From Nomia melanderi (taxonomy: Eukaryota; Arthropoda; Insecta; Hymenoptera; Halictidae): 64,000 bases of DNA. The DNA is taken from the NCBI RefSeq assembly GCF_051020985.1, contig NC_135003.1:11463501-11527500 (forward strand), in the 5' to 3' direction. Shown piece by piece: positions 48,915-60,900 of the stretch (positions are counted from its first letter, which is position 1; every line of letters starts with the position of its first letter). The notes below the pieces were generated by a model, which worked only from the letters and a program-made list of their open reading frames with translations, did no database searches and had not been told where the DNA came from. The translations under genes were made by a program, and so were the position numbers.

Positions 48915-49080
48915 CCAGTCACCGGTGTCGCTTCGGACCATTCGTCCTACGACATGATCGGTGACTGGAGTTAAAAAGAAAGAGCATGCGACTCACCGAT
49001 CGCTGTTCGCAATCGGTACGTAGCTTAGGAGGAGCCGAGGACCATTGGCATTCATCAGTACTGGCCACCATGCATCTGCA
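48915..49080 (+). repeat. Inverted repeats in a block duplicated downstream, copy 1
   Basis: CCAGTCACCG at 48915-48924 pairs perfectly with CGGTGACTGG at 48959-48968, and TGTCG with CGACA sit inside. A second small stem ACCGAT/ATCGGT follows near 48995-49018. The segment from about 48951 (GACATGATCGGTGACTGGAG) through CATTGGCATTCATC aligns with 51183-51325, so this block occurs on both sides of the minisatellite. Confidence 0.65.
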
Positions 49081-49160
49081 TTACTCTCTACTCATCGGTG
49101 GTAGTCAGTACTAGTCACCAGTGCCTCAGAGTGAAGGTAGGACTAGACCACTGATGCCCA

Positions 49161-49980
49161 GGGTAGGCCATGGTAGACCAGAGAGGTCCAGGGTAGTCGA
49201 GGGTAGCCCAGGGTAGCCCAGGGTAGCCCAGGGTAGACCAGAGAGGTCCAGGGTAGTCGAGGGTAGGCCAGGGTAGCCCAGGGTAGGCCAGGGTAGCCCA
49301 GGGTAGCCCAGGGTAGCCCAGGGTAGCCCAGGGTAGCCCAGGGTAGCCCAGGGTAGCCCAGGGTAGACCAGAGAGGTCCAGGGTAGTCGAGAGTAGGCCA
49401 GGGTAGGCCAGGGTAGGCCGGGGTAGCCCATGGTAGACCAGAGAGGTCCAGGGTAGCCCAGGGTAGCCGAGGGTAGCCGAGGGTAGCCGAGGGTAGCCCA
49501 GGGTATCCCAGGGTAGCCCAGGGTAGCCCAGGGTAGCCCAGGGTAGCCGAGGGTAGCCGAGGGTAGCCCAGGGTAGCCGAGGGTAGCCCAGGGTAGCCGA
49601 GGGTAGCCCAGGGTAGCCGAGGGTAGCCGAGGGTAGTCCAGGGTAGTCCAGGGTAGTCCAGGGTAGTCCAGGGTAGTCCAGGGTAGTCCAGGGTAGTCCA
49701 TGGTAGCCCAGGGTAGCCCATGGTAGCCCATGGTAGCCCAGGGTAGCCCAGGGTAGCCCAGGGTAGCCCAGGGTAGCCGAGGGTAGCCGAGGGTAGCCCA
49801 GGGTAGCCGAGGGTAGCCGAGGGTAGCCGAGGGTAGCCGAGGGTAGCCCAGGGTAGCCGAGGGTAGCCCAGGGTAGCCGAGGGTAGCCGAGGGTAGCCGA
49901 GGGTAGCCGAGGGTAGCCGAGGGTAGCCGAGGGTAGCCGAGGGTAGTCCAGGGTAGTCCAGGGTAGTCCAGGGTAGTCCA
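49161..49980 (+). repeat. 10-bp minisatellite, 82 units without indels
   Basis: Consensus GGGTAGCCCA, tandem from 49161 to 49980 in perfect 10-bp register. Main variants are GGGTAGCCGA, GGGTAGTCCA, GGGTAGGCCA and the pair GGGTAGACCA-GAGAGGTCCA, which occurs four times in the left third. GTCCA-type units cluster in two runs (about 49631-49700 and 49941-49980), each following GCCGA-type units, which indicates internal segmental duplication. The reverse strand has no stop codon in the unit, so all three minus frames stay open and read the same cyclic decapeptide WATLGYPGLP. These 201 to 332 codon frames are therefore repeat by-products unless shown otherwise. On the plus strand GGG recurs every 10 bp with 7-nt gaps, compatible with G-quadruplex formation, and GGG can also pair with CCC in the same unit. 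Confidence 0.95.
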
Positions 49981-50382
49981 GGAAGGTCTGCTGGTCCTCC
50001 CCGATCCTCACAGTTGAGGAGTTCGCGAGGAACTGAGCCCTCGGCTGTCAGGACTGTCCTTATAAGGTCGAAGGTCCCCACCTTAGTCGCGACCTCCATG
50101 ACGTCAACATTACAAACAATTCCTTGTTTAACCGTTTGCACTCGACGATATTATAGGGACTTTGATTTCTTTTTTAACGCATTGCGCACTGACTCCGCGA
50201 TTATGCGGGATATAGTCTATCGTTTAATTGCTAATCCAACGTTAATGTACCGTTTCTTTCTGCTGTCGAAACTCCCCTTTTTATAAACAAAGGTCGCCAA
50301 CGTTAGTCGCGCTATACTTGACTTTGTAACAAAATGAGGAGGGGGGTACAAACTTTGTACTAATTTAGATTTGCCTTAATGC
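49981..50382. other. Minisatellite flank with transposon-end-like sequence
   Basis: One minus-strand frame through the minisatellite stays open for about 58 codons into this unique flank, up to a Met at 50141. At 50128 the sequence TTAACCGTTTGCACTCGACG resembles a TTAA-type MITE end and also resembles CTAACCCTTTGCACTCGAGG at 57638. No matching opposite end was found. Confidence 0.45.
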
Positions 50383-50908
50383 ATAACTTGTATTACACAA
50401 TCATCATTGTAAGGGTAGTAAATCAAAGAAGAAGTCCTTGGTTCAACAATGAAAGAAAGCAGAGAAGAAGTCTCTGATTAAAAAGGGGCAAAGTGAAGGC
50501 GACGCGGAGCAAACCGCGATCACACTATCCAGAACCACAGTGCCGAGTTACGATGCTCCCTCATCTACCGGATCAGAGGATGATCTGCTGGGCCGTTCAG
50601 CTTCCCACGGTTTCCCACAAGGTGCGACCGGACCGTACCATCTTGATCTTTCGAATCGGTCGCATCGATTTACGAGCACGGCGAAATTCGCTGATGTGAA
50701 ACACGGCTCGACTCACTTGCGTACATGGCTAAGTGAAGCGGAATAAATGGAGAAACAAACGAAATCAGTGAATTAAATTAAAGAACAACTACGCGGCATA
50801 TTTTATACAATTTCGCAGCCGATTAGCCTAGCATCATCCTCGATAGGAACCACTCTATCGGCGATGGTTCTAGTTTCCAGGTCCACCACGTGGAGGTTGC
50901 TGCGAGGG
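50383..50908 (+). repeat. Diverged relic of the 990-bp macrosatellite unit
   Basis: Collinear with the unit from the TAACTT...CACAATCATC region through CACCACGTGGAGGTTGCTGCGAG. Landmarks in order: one hairpin doublet (50420-50480), GACGCGGAGCAAACCGCGATCA, CAGAACCACAG, GCCGAGTTACG, CCGGATCAG, CATCTTGATCTT, CATGGCTAAGTGAA, GCGGCATATTTTA, a CGATAG/CTATCG hairpin (50841-50860) and CCACGTGG (50886-50893). It lacks about 174 bp that hold the second doublet in the array units, and also the roughly 200-bp segment after CCACGTGG. In-frame stops break the open frames seen in the array. Confidence 0.85.
50420..50480 (+). other. Short-hairpin doublet in the relic copy
   Basis: Two 25-nt elements at 50420-50444 and 50456-50480, again 36 nt apart with an 11-nt spacer and AGAAG loops. 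Arms are AAATCAAAGA with TCCTTGGTTC, and AAAGCAGAGA with TCTCTGATTA. Pairing is weaker than in the array but the geometry is unchanged. Confidence 0.7.
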
Positions 50909-51182
50909 ATCCACTTATACTTTCGAATTTAACTCCTTGCCGTTTAATTGAAACGAGAACCCTCAGACAGCAATTTAGTCGAATGAAGTTTCTATCCGAA
51001 CGCTATCAGTACTTTATCTGAAGTTTCCACAAATGATAGTAGGAGTAGGTGTGTACGCTGCTGGATTTTCTCGTCGGTGGACCCCCAGAATTAGAGTATT
51101 GTATGTACGAAAGAGCTCCATTGGAGTAGCATGCAGTTTCTATAAAGAAAAGTAACACAGGAAAACTCTGTACGTAACACTA

Positions 51183-51325
51183 TGACATGATCGGTAACCG
51201 GAGTAAGAAAAGATATGCGATTCACCGATCGTTGTCACATTCCGGTCATATCTCCGGAGAAACAGAAAGTATTCTTTGACATGGACGGCCATTGGTCAGC
51301 ATCGTTCACCATCGTCCAGCATTAA
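51183..51325 (+). repeat. Duplicated block flanking the minisatellite, copy 2
   Basis: Aligns with about 48951-49080. Shared sequence includes GACATGATCGGT, CCGATCG and CCATTGG, with roughly 75 to 80% identity by eye over the first 60 bp. The left arm of the large inverted repeat present in copy 1 is not retained here. Confidence 0.6.
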
Positions 51326-54300
51326 TTAACAATGGTAAACGCCGAGCTGATCAAATTCCTCATCCTTATCGAATTAACCAACAATAAGTCGCGATTAATG
51401 CAAAAATATCTTACTTTGTACTCGCTATATAATTACAAAAAGCTGCCTACTGTAAATTGCACTCGTAGGATCTTGTCTCTGCAATTTGTTTTTAATCAGC
51501 GATATGTATCCCAGCGGAAAATTCCATTAGCAATTCGAAAGGCAGAAAACCACGGGTTTGTTTGCCGCGGCGGAAAAAAATTGATCCGCGAAGCGTGGTT
51601 TCTGGATTCCTCGGGCCACGATTTTTCATTTATCATCCGCGCTTTACGAGCACGTCGGATTTCCGCGTGTGTACAGAGATTCTCTCTCGAGTCGTATATA
51701 TTATTACAAGTTCGGCTTGGCGCAGCTTACATAGTAAAATGAGGAGCGCGGGTTTCTATCGGCGATGATTCCTTACGCGGTGAATCCGGTTTAATACATC
51801 TTCTCGCGGAACCCCCGAATAATATCGCGAATTTCGTCTATGCATAATGTATGGCGCGTAATTGAATGCTTGCCATGTAATTTTCCCCGACGCGATCGAT
51901 GCACGGGAAAGATTGCCGCTTGTTAGCCATGCAAAAGATCCTCTTCTTCGAACGTCTTATTGCACACACGCTGTCCCTATTCAACGCGCGACTAAATAAT
52001 TTCCATTTCCATTTTATTTCGGCCGCTTATATTCGAATTTCTCGGTAAAAATAATGGAAAGCATCAGTCAGCAATCGTATAATTTTATTCAATGAACTTT
52101 ATAAAATTAAACCTTTGTACAGCGAACTTCCTAATTAATCCCGCCTTTATTTCGTTATTAAACTTAGCATTATAAATGGCCCACCAGCACTTCTCTCGAT
52201 AACAGTCGCCGTGGTTGTAATATTTTATTAAACAAAACATATCGTCTCTACAGGATACAAACAATAATCAAGAAGAAACTCTCCGCGACGTTCTGCACGT
52301 GATACCATGCGTTACAATATTAAACGAAACCCCACTTAGGGAGCATTGAAATCCAGTGAATGCTATAGAAGAACTGTCACTGAAATCTAAAGTTAGTCGT
52401 ATTAACAACACGATGCCTTTATACTTACCCTGCAATAATTACAACAAACTGCACAATGGTATTCGAATAATTATAAACACGATTTAATTTCGAACCAATT
52501 ATCTCGCTCATTATTTCCAAAGGCAACAATGCAGTTTACGATAATGCGGGTCACGTAATCAGTCTAAAGCACACCGTTATTCATTCGGAAACGAACATGA
52601 CGAAGATTTATGCGCCGGCGAAACATTTATTCCACGAAGTTGCCGAGTTTTTTTCCGGGCTCTCGAAGCCCATCGGAATGCGGGGCCGACGTGAAATAAA
52701 AACTTTACGATCGCTGGTTGCCGGTGGTGACTTTAATAATGTCAGCAGCGCGCTGCGTCGCCGGGCAAAGAAAAGGGGAAAAAATGTCCGAGAGTGTAAT
52801 TAAATGGGAATCACGGTCGGAACGATCACGCGCGAGCTCGAAAGCCCTCTCTTCGAGCCGCGGCGAGGATCCGCGGCGCGGTTGAACGACGTGAGTCCGG
52901 TTAATTTCCTGATCGCCTTTCATCGGGCCTGTCAACATAATCCACTCGAGGAGTCGACGGTGTCAGCGCCGTGAGCGCCAGACATTTTGAAAACGCCACG
53001 CGTCACGGCGGAAAGCAAATGAAAGGTTGTCGGCCGTTACACGGAGAGCTTGTATGTGTGTCAACCTGTCAGCCGTGACGCGCTCGTGGATTTCGGTGGG
53101 ATCGTTCGCAGGCGAACGGACTGCGCGGATTTAAAAGTCTCCTGGAAGAGGAACCTTCGCAGCGTCTTTCCAAAGGCCGGCGACTCGCTCGTAATTATTT
53201 TCATAGCGACGCATGTACTGGGACGACTTTCTCGCTGGTTACTTCAGTCGACCAGCGAAGTAAATGCTCTTTTAAATTATTCCGCGGAGCGAACTGAAGA
53301 TCTTGATGCATTCATGGGTTACGGAATTTTCGCGTGATGACGCTGGGTTTATGTCTCTCGCTCGGGGTGACTTGCGAGAGTATTTTGGAAGGTATGGTAG
53401 GGTTTGATTTATTAGGTATCAGTATATTTGTTTATTAGCGAGTTACCTATCTACCTACCTATAAGTAGGACGCGTGGAATTATTATTCCTCTCTTGTTAA
53501 GCGAGTTTGAAAATTTCGAACGCGTGTATTAATAAGAGTCGACTAGAGAACGTGTTTCTTCTTGCAGTGATACTCGCGTGTTGTGCAAACCTTCGAAATT
53601 GATTATCTGGAGAACGAAGTTTCCCATGAGGAAATGTTGCTTCATAGTTTGCGCAGGTTTACTCTTTTCTCTGATGACTCTGAAAACACTCCGTGCGGTA
53701 GTATCGTGTTATTAATAGGATAAAGAAAGTATCACCATTCTCCAATTTTCAGTTTTTTATTATTGACATTTGATATCTTATACACGATGTCGTTGACAAT
53801 TATGGAAACATTTTGTAAACGATTTTTTCATTGCCAAACTGATGTTCAGCTGTTGCGAAACAAGTGGAGGTTAGATATTGACGGTACAAACGCGAACAAA
53901 ATATTGCTGATAGTGAAATGGTAGAGTAAAAGAGTATAGTCGCGTGCATCTTTTATAGCTTCCTCGAAACACTCCTCAAATATCCAAGTGATTCTGAAAC
54001 GTGTAAATTTTAATTACACCTGCCGGAAGTTCTACAGCGAAAGGAGGTCGCGTCACGTACGAAATTCAAACGGCAACCCCTCCTGCACGCCGCGTTTAAC
54101 GACCGTTTATAATATCCGGCATTCTTAGTTGTCCTGTTTCATCCCGTGGATCCGTCTTCTTACTTGCTCGCCTTCCGGCTAAAGAAATTTAATTAACGTA
54201 GCTTTTTCGTCGTCCTCGCAGCGAACACAGCCGCTGGAAATTGATTAATCCGAAAATTTCGTAAATCGCCGGGATCGTCCGCGTTCTACCATGTAACGGT

Positions 54301-57300
54301 GATAATTAAATACGTAATTGAATTTCATATTAACCAAGCTGATTCTGCAATTAAAATATCTCGTCATTTTCGCACGCGCCTGTTTACATTCGTCGTTACG
54401 TACACACAAATCATTCGTTTGATTGGGTATCTTTCTGACAACAAGGACAAAATATTCTGGAAAATTAAAGGTAACGAAAATATAATTATTTACGCGAATA
54501 AACGAATTTTATATGTTCGCTCGTTGAAGCTCGATTTATATAAACCTCACAATTTTATCGCAATTTCTGTTGTAATAAATTGCAACAAATTACCGTGTAA
54601 ATTTGAAATTTATCAGCTCCATTTATAACCTAACAATTTCGTCTGAAGATATTCATTAACGTAGAACGGGAATTGCAATAAGGGTAATTAATTGCGAAGT
54701 GTCACACCTATGAGGACGAGTTTTACGTAACCCGCGAGAGAACGATAGTCGATAAAAGAGATCCTCGATCTCGGAGCCAGATAGAAACGACCCCGGCGTT
54801 GCCTTGAAGTATTCACGACACGACTGCGTTGGCACGTACGACTATTGCGCCGGGGAATTATCATGGATCGCATAATTATGGCAGAATCAGTGTGCCCTGC
54901 ATGAATTAACGGACCACTGGGTCTGTAGGTTTCGCGAAGGCGACGATCTTTATTAGCAGCCGAGTTGGATCTCGACCTCCCGACGCGAAACACGTAGACG
55001 TGAATGAAGGGACGTGAATGGAAGTAAGATGAATAGTCGCGGAGATCGTCGAAACTTGACGTGAAATGGTACGTACAAGGAAATGAAACTGAGATACAGA
55101 GGTCGTAACGAATATATTCGAACGGAAAATGATGCCTAGAGAAATCTCCAACCTACAGAATCTCCAATTTTTAATCCAATCTCCGTCCGATATTCGATTA
55201 TAAGGACTTCGAATTAAAAATTCGAAAGTATCCTTGAACGATTTTTTATAAGAACCAGGCGGAAACTTCAATATTTCCGATTAATCCAATTGAAGTTTTC
55301 CAAGAGTTCTCCGAGTCATTAACGTGATTTAAAGGAAGAACTGTGACAGATCCGAGTAATTACAAAGCTGTTTACAATAGCAAAAGGAATCGGAAGGAGA
55401 CAAAGCAATGAAATCGACACTTCGGATTCAACGTCTCGTCCTAATGATGTCATTAGAATAATTGGGCTTCCACTGGAACTTTTATCTGTCCTTTATACCC
55501 CGGCCGGCCGGGGACAAATACGCCCGAGATACTACTCAAACGAAGCCGATTGTCGTTATCTCTTTCCCATTTTTCCTTGATCGTTCTCATCATTATTGCT
55601 CTATTCTAAATGCAAAACCTTCCGATGAAGTGCGTATCGTTCCCGGGCGCGACCGGATCGATATCCGCGCTCGAATTCATCCGACCCGACGGCTGAGGCA
55701 ACAAACCAGCCACGATAATCCGTCCGGTAAATATTGGTAGTGAAAAATGCACGCTGGATTTTTTGAAATTGAACAGCCCCAAACTTTATCAATCTGTTAC
55801 ACGGCCGAAAATCTGGGAAATGTAATGTAAACAATGCGCTCAGCATGATTTATTAAACCTCGCGGAGGTATTAGCCGCGAGTATTCGCTGCGATTCCATT
55901 TTATCCCTACGCGATCGTCGTTCTTGTATTTAGATTACCAAACAGAGGAAACGCAACGATTCTCGGCTTGAATATAAAGGCGTTTTATCGGTAAGAATTA
56001 TGTTCCCCGTATTCGCAGTATATATCGGTCGGTAGATACGGTGCATTGCCTCATTGGCAATAGTTATATTATACGAACGTGCGTGCGCATACATAATTCA
56101 TAGATGTCAGTAGATAGTAATATTCGAGCATATATTAAAAATGAAACTCGCAATAAATATCGTGTGAAATATAAAACAAATGAACGAACGAAGCACCGAT
56201 GTATTATAATTTTGCTTTATTTCATTTTCATTGAACTCGTAATAATTTCTTTTACAGAGACACGAATGTACATGAATGTACGAACCAGAAGTATGATTAT
56301 TAATTAAAACAAACCTGAACCATCTATCAGCCCGATCCCGTTTCCATTGACACGCAGGATTACGAAGCGACGTATCGAAGTTTCGAATCGGGCTTGGAAT
56401 GAACGCGATTAAACCGAGCAGTAGGGTTCATTCGTCAGGAGAAACGGGGTCGGATTAAATGGAGCAAGTAAGTTTAACCGATAACGGTTTAACATAATTT
56501 ATAATCTCCATAAAAACGATATGGTTCGGCAACAAACAGATTTATGAGACTCCACAGATGGCGGAGCGCAGAGTTTCTAGTCAATACCAAAGGGTCTTTG
56601 TTAAATTAGTAATCACGGCGTTTTAAACTCCTATAACCGTGCGATTCAATCGTATTCAACAAAATTATTTTCGACGCACAATTGTGTTCATAATTATGAA
56701 AGTGGTCTAAGTCAAAATTAAAAAATTTTCAATTATCTTACATCGCATGATTTCGAACGATATCAAAACAAAAAGAAATGTACGATTTAGACTTCGTTCA
56801 CAATTATGGTCAGACTTATGCAGAACAAAATCTAAATTCAAGCCGCAGCGAACAAGGAAAAATCAATAATACAGATAAACCTCCATTAATTCAACCGAAT
56901 CTACCACGGTTTGCGCCTATATCGGCATGTTTGCAAACTGCGGGGCACTTGCCGCAACAGACCGAACAACTTGTAAAGCAATGAAGGTAGACGATTGTTC
57001 AGCAGCGTCTAACGACGTCCCGGCACTTTTTCCCTTGGAAAACGTACACCGTTGCAAACTATACTCGTTTCACGTTCGAAGGGAGACAACGAACTGAAAT
57101 TTAGCGGAAAATTCGCGCGGAGAGTAGCCCGGCAAGCGAAGAGGCTGATGGTCTTTCAAAGGATCCCGGGGTATCCGAGTCGCTCTCGGAATAAACGGGG
57201 CCGAGGTTCGAAGCGTCGCCCTTGTACACGCTATCAGGCCAGGTCTCCACCTTCGAAGTCATTCGCAAACGTTTCCACGGGCAAAGAGAAATCGAGGCGC

Positions 57301-57637
57301 CTCGATCCTTCGCATCCCGCCGCTTCAGCCTCCCCTCGCGCTGGTGTGTAAGTCGGCATTCGTTCGTTTCGAAACCCCCGCCCCTCTTGGCCTGGTGTGT
57401 ACGCTGAAAGCCTTTTATGTGGCTTTGAGCTCGCGTCTCCGTTGGGTCCGTGTGGACTCTGACTCCGGAGTTTCCTGTCAGTGTGAATCTGTACGCGTAC
57501 AGACGAATGTAATAATGCCCCACGGGTCAAACGCCAAAACTTACCACGGAACTGCCTCTTGAACCGGTACCGCTCTTCGGTTGTATTGAATAACGCCGGG
57601 AAAGAATGACGGAGAAAGGTCGATCGTTTTTCTTGTT
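51326..57637. other. Non-coding DNA, no gene recognised
   Basis: Single-copy-looking sequence. A plus-strand frame of 136 codons (51332-51742) and a minus-strand frame of 121 codons (54906-55271) have no recognisable domain. The CpG-rich segment 57,050-57,560 carries overlapping frames on both strands. A short CTAC-rich run lies near 53448-53461. Confidence 0.5.
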
Positions 57638-57965
57638 CTAACCCTTTGCACTCGAGGATATTTTTCGCTATGCTTCATTGTGCTTCGATGAATGTCGGCG
57701 GCATCTTTCGCGAGTTAAATAAAGGAAAAACTTTGATGAATCGAGTGAGATTATTTTGCACTGATGTTTCTTGGCTTGATGCGTTATACGAAATTTCATG
57801 GGTTTTTTTTGTGTTAACCTGGAGAATATTTTTTGCTGTGAATGTTTGTGCTACTTTAATGAATATCATTGATCGTGATTGGGTAAGTTTCTTAGATTCG
57901 TTTGGAGAAGGTTGCGGAAGTTGTAGTTCATTGATTTCTATGTACAATAGATGTTCTTTATGTTA
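57638..57965 (+). repeat. Local diverged duplication, about 175-bp spacing
   Basis: The segment starting CTAACCCTTTGCACTCGAGG at 57638 is followed by GATATTTTTCGCTATGCTTC. A similar run (TTAACCTGGAGAATATTTTT, then GCTGTGAATGTTTGTGC) starts near 57814. Both continue with a GATGAAT- or AATGAAT-like word. A plus-strand frame (57646-57966) and a minus-strand frame (57675-57947) are both open across it, and neither has a recognisable domain. Confidence 0.35.
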
Positions 57966-60900
57966 ATAATCTGTATATTAAAGTGGATCATATATTGTTT
58001 AAGGGAGATTGGAATGGACGTTGTTTAAGGTAGTACTGCTCTCAAAAACTGCTTCCCTGAGAGGTCTAGTTGCAGAATTCCTGCGGTATCTATGGACGAT
58101 CTCAAAACTAGAGGAATAAAGTGGAGAACGTGGTCAAGCCGGGTCACTACCAGAAACCAGAGAATTTCGTTTTATGTAGGAATATTCTGTGTCATTGTCT
58201 TAATTTTATAGATCTATTTGAGAAACATTGCTGCTTTGTCGAGAAATACTTGAAAATTATCTTTTTTTCCTGAAACGTTGAAAACCAGAATAATCAAGAT
58301 ATTCATGTCGAAAATTTTAATATTAATTGGTAACGGCAAGCCAGCAGTTTTCAAAATTTTTATAAGACCAGATCGACTTCCGCGGAACTTTCTTAATGAT
58401 AGTAAAGAAAGATGCGCGACGATCTACTCCAGATGAGCGCACAGAACGCTGTAAGTGGTAGGTTTGTAGGTTCGACCTCGAATGCAGTCAGGTGTGCGCC
58501 CTGAGCGGACCTGCGCAGTGCAGAACCGAAGGGTGGATTCGCAGTGGCGCAGAGATGTTCGATATTCTACGGGATTATCGAAATTCGGTGGGGCCCTTTG
58601 ACTGAAAACATTTAGTCGAATCAAAGGGAACGATCAGGAGTTAGGTTAATTGGATGTCAGAACCATTGCAAGCTCGCAATGTCATAGAAATCACGGGAAT
58701 GACCGGATTAGTTTTACTGCAGACGTTTATAACGTTTCTTCCTCTCTCCCTTTCCTTCTATCCTGCTTCGTGGGAGATTAAATTTAATTAGGCTTATTTT
58801 CGGAGTGAAATGGTAGAGTCGGATTAAAAAAATCAGTTGTAATTAAAAAATTAAATAAACGAAACTCCCCTCATTTTTCATCTTCAATTTGGAATTTTTA
58901 TTCGATAAAATGTCCAGAATCTTATAAAAATCGATCAGAAATGATCAGTAACATTTACAAAATTCTTACCTTCTATCACTCCTAAATGTTTAATAATTTT
59001 AACTAACAAAACGCAAGTGTCACAATGAGAAGGAACTTCAAAGGAATTAGAAAATACCGTTGGAAATGTACTTTTTATGTCTCGTTGTTGGTAGCACTTT
59101 CCATTATCTTCATAGGTTTCTGTTAGTTTAAAGTCCTGTAATAAATATCTCTCTCGAAACAGTATCGACTTTGTTGCAACAAGACAGCATGGGAATATAC
59201 ACACGAGCGAATTGCGCGTATCGAGCCACTCACGACACTGTTCCAATGGTATGATGCTGTGTAACGGTTCGGTATCGATCGCAGACACCATCCAGCAACA
59301 ATGGAACGCGTACGCGATTACAGGGAAGACGAAAGAAGGCGCTAGGATTTCGGTCGCACGTCACACAGATAATAGTTTACTTTTTGCCACTGGCCTGTCC
59401 CCGTGAAAGAAACGTTTCACACGTTCCCAGACAATGCGACCCCATTTTATTTCATTCCCAGATCCACTTTCTCGTCGTACCCGGCGTACTCGTGAGACCG
59501 CACTTTTTGAAGATTCCGAACAGACGTTACACGCACACACCGTCAAAGTAATCGTATAAACGTTCCTCAGTTAAACAAGGGAAAGCATTACATTTACCGT
59601 TCCTCCCGACACTTCCACTTCGCCGTACAAGAAAATCGAAATCGTAACAATCCCGTGACAAACTTTGTTACACGTAACCATAATATACAAAATGAACTGC
59701 ACACCTTACACAATCGACAGAAAATTGATTTCCTGACAATCTACTTATCGAAACGGTTTCAAACTTCCAAATCTACATATACACGAGATACTTTTCAAGT
59801 CCAATTAACTTCGAAGCATTTTTAATGCACGGTGCGGCCGCCTAACAGAACCCCCGAATTTGACTGCTCACGAAAATTCAAGGTTACCAATGTGCTACTA
59901 AGCGGATTCTACAATACGAAATGATTTCCATTTCAAAAATACAAATTTTGTACAAACACTCCGTTCCTATATTTATATAACATTGCAGTCGAAACGCAAG
60001 GTATCCATTGTCATTGAAAAAACTTCATAATATGCCCATAATGTAAGAACACATTACAACTTTTATCCGAAGTATTTGTATCACTGATACATTTCAAGTT
60101 ATTGAGTTCTGCCCAGAAAACGGCCGTTCGGCCGCACTGTGCGCTGTTCAGTAAACTCGCTGGACAATTCTTCTTAAAAGTGCTGGCGAGGAAGGAGCCT
60201 AACACGTTACGCGAAAGAGGAAAGAAGCAAAAAGCAGAAGGAAGGAGCAATTTCGTTAAAATTTTCCTAAGAGCAACGTCCCCGGGCGAACCGGCCAATG
60301 TTTTTTTAATTGCCGGCCTCCGGTGTCCGCCGCACTCTGTAATCTTTCCATTCTGCTCGGATCCTCTCCCTTGGATCCGTTTGCGGGAAGATCGCCGCCG
60401 CTGGCTCCTTGTGTCTCGATTTCTTTATTTCGAGATAAACGATGTCGGCGGTATCTGTTTTATCGATCTGTTCACGGGCTCAGCGTCCCGGTTCGAGGAT
60501 ACCGGTGGCTCTCTTCTTTTAATCTTCGATAAAGTGGCCGGCTTGTTCTACAAGGTGGCCAATGACGGACCGAGGAATCGGTCCCGCGGTAAAGGTGATT
60601 TATTTCCGTTTGTCTCGCCGGCAATCAGTCCGGGGAACACCTCCGGGGCGAAAAGAGGATGCTCGCCGTTCGGAAGGAAAATCGATCAGCGATCCTCGTT
60701 TCCGCCCACATCGTCCGGATCTCGTTCAGGAAAAATTTCCACTTACGCCCCCGCTCGGGGGAAAAGGTGGGCGAAGGTATCGTGGCTCGTCTCGTGTTTC
60801 GAGCAGCCGATTTAATTCGACGAAGTGTTCACGGTAACCGGCCAATGGAGAATTTATTAAATATTTTCCCTCCCCCGACCCCGGCGGAATCGTAACTTCC

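Noticed and set aside
49126..50011. Minus-strand frames of 298 and 201 codons in the minisatellite
   Set aside because: They are forced by the stop-free 10-bp unit and carry no independent evidence of coding.
58455..58480. GGTTCGACCTC resembling a tRNA internal promoter box
   Set aside because: There is no matching A box at the right distance and no cloverleaf pairing around it.
60102..60815. 237-codon plus-strand open frame, the longest outside the repeats
   Set aside because: It lies in CpG-rich DNA with overlapping frames in other phases. It has no recognisable domain, signal peptide or gene context. Cross-species conservation or transcripts would be needed to revive it.
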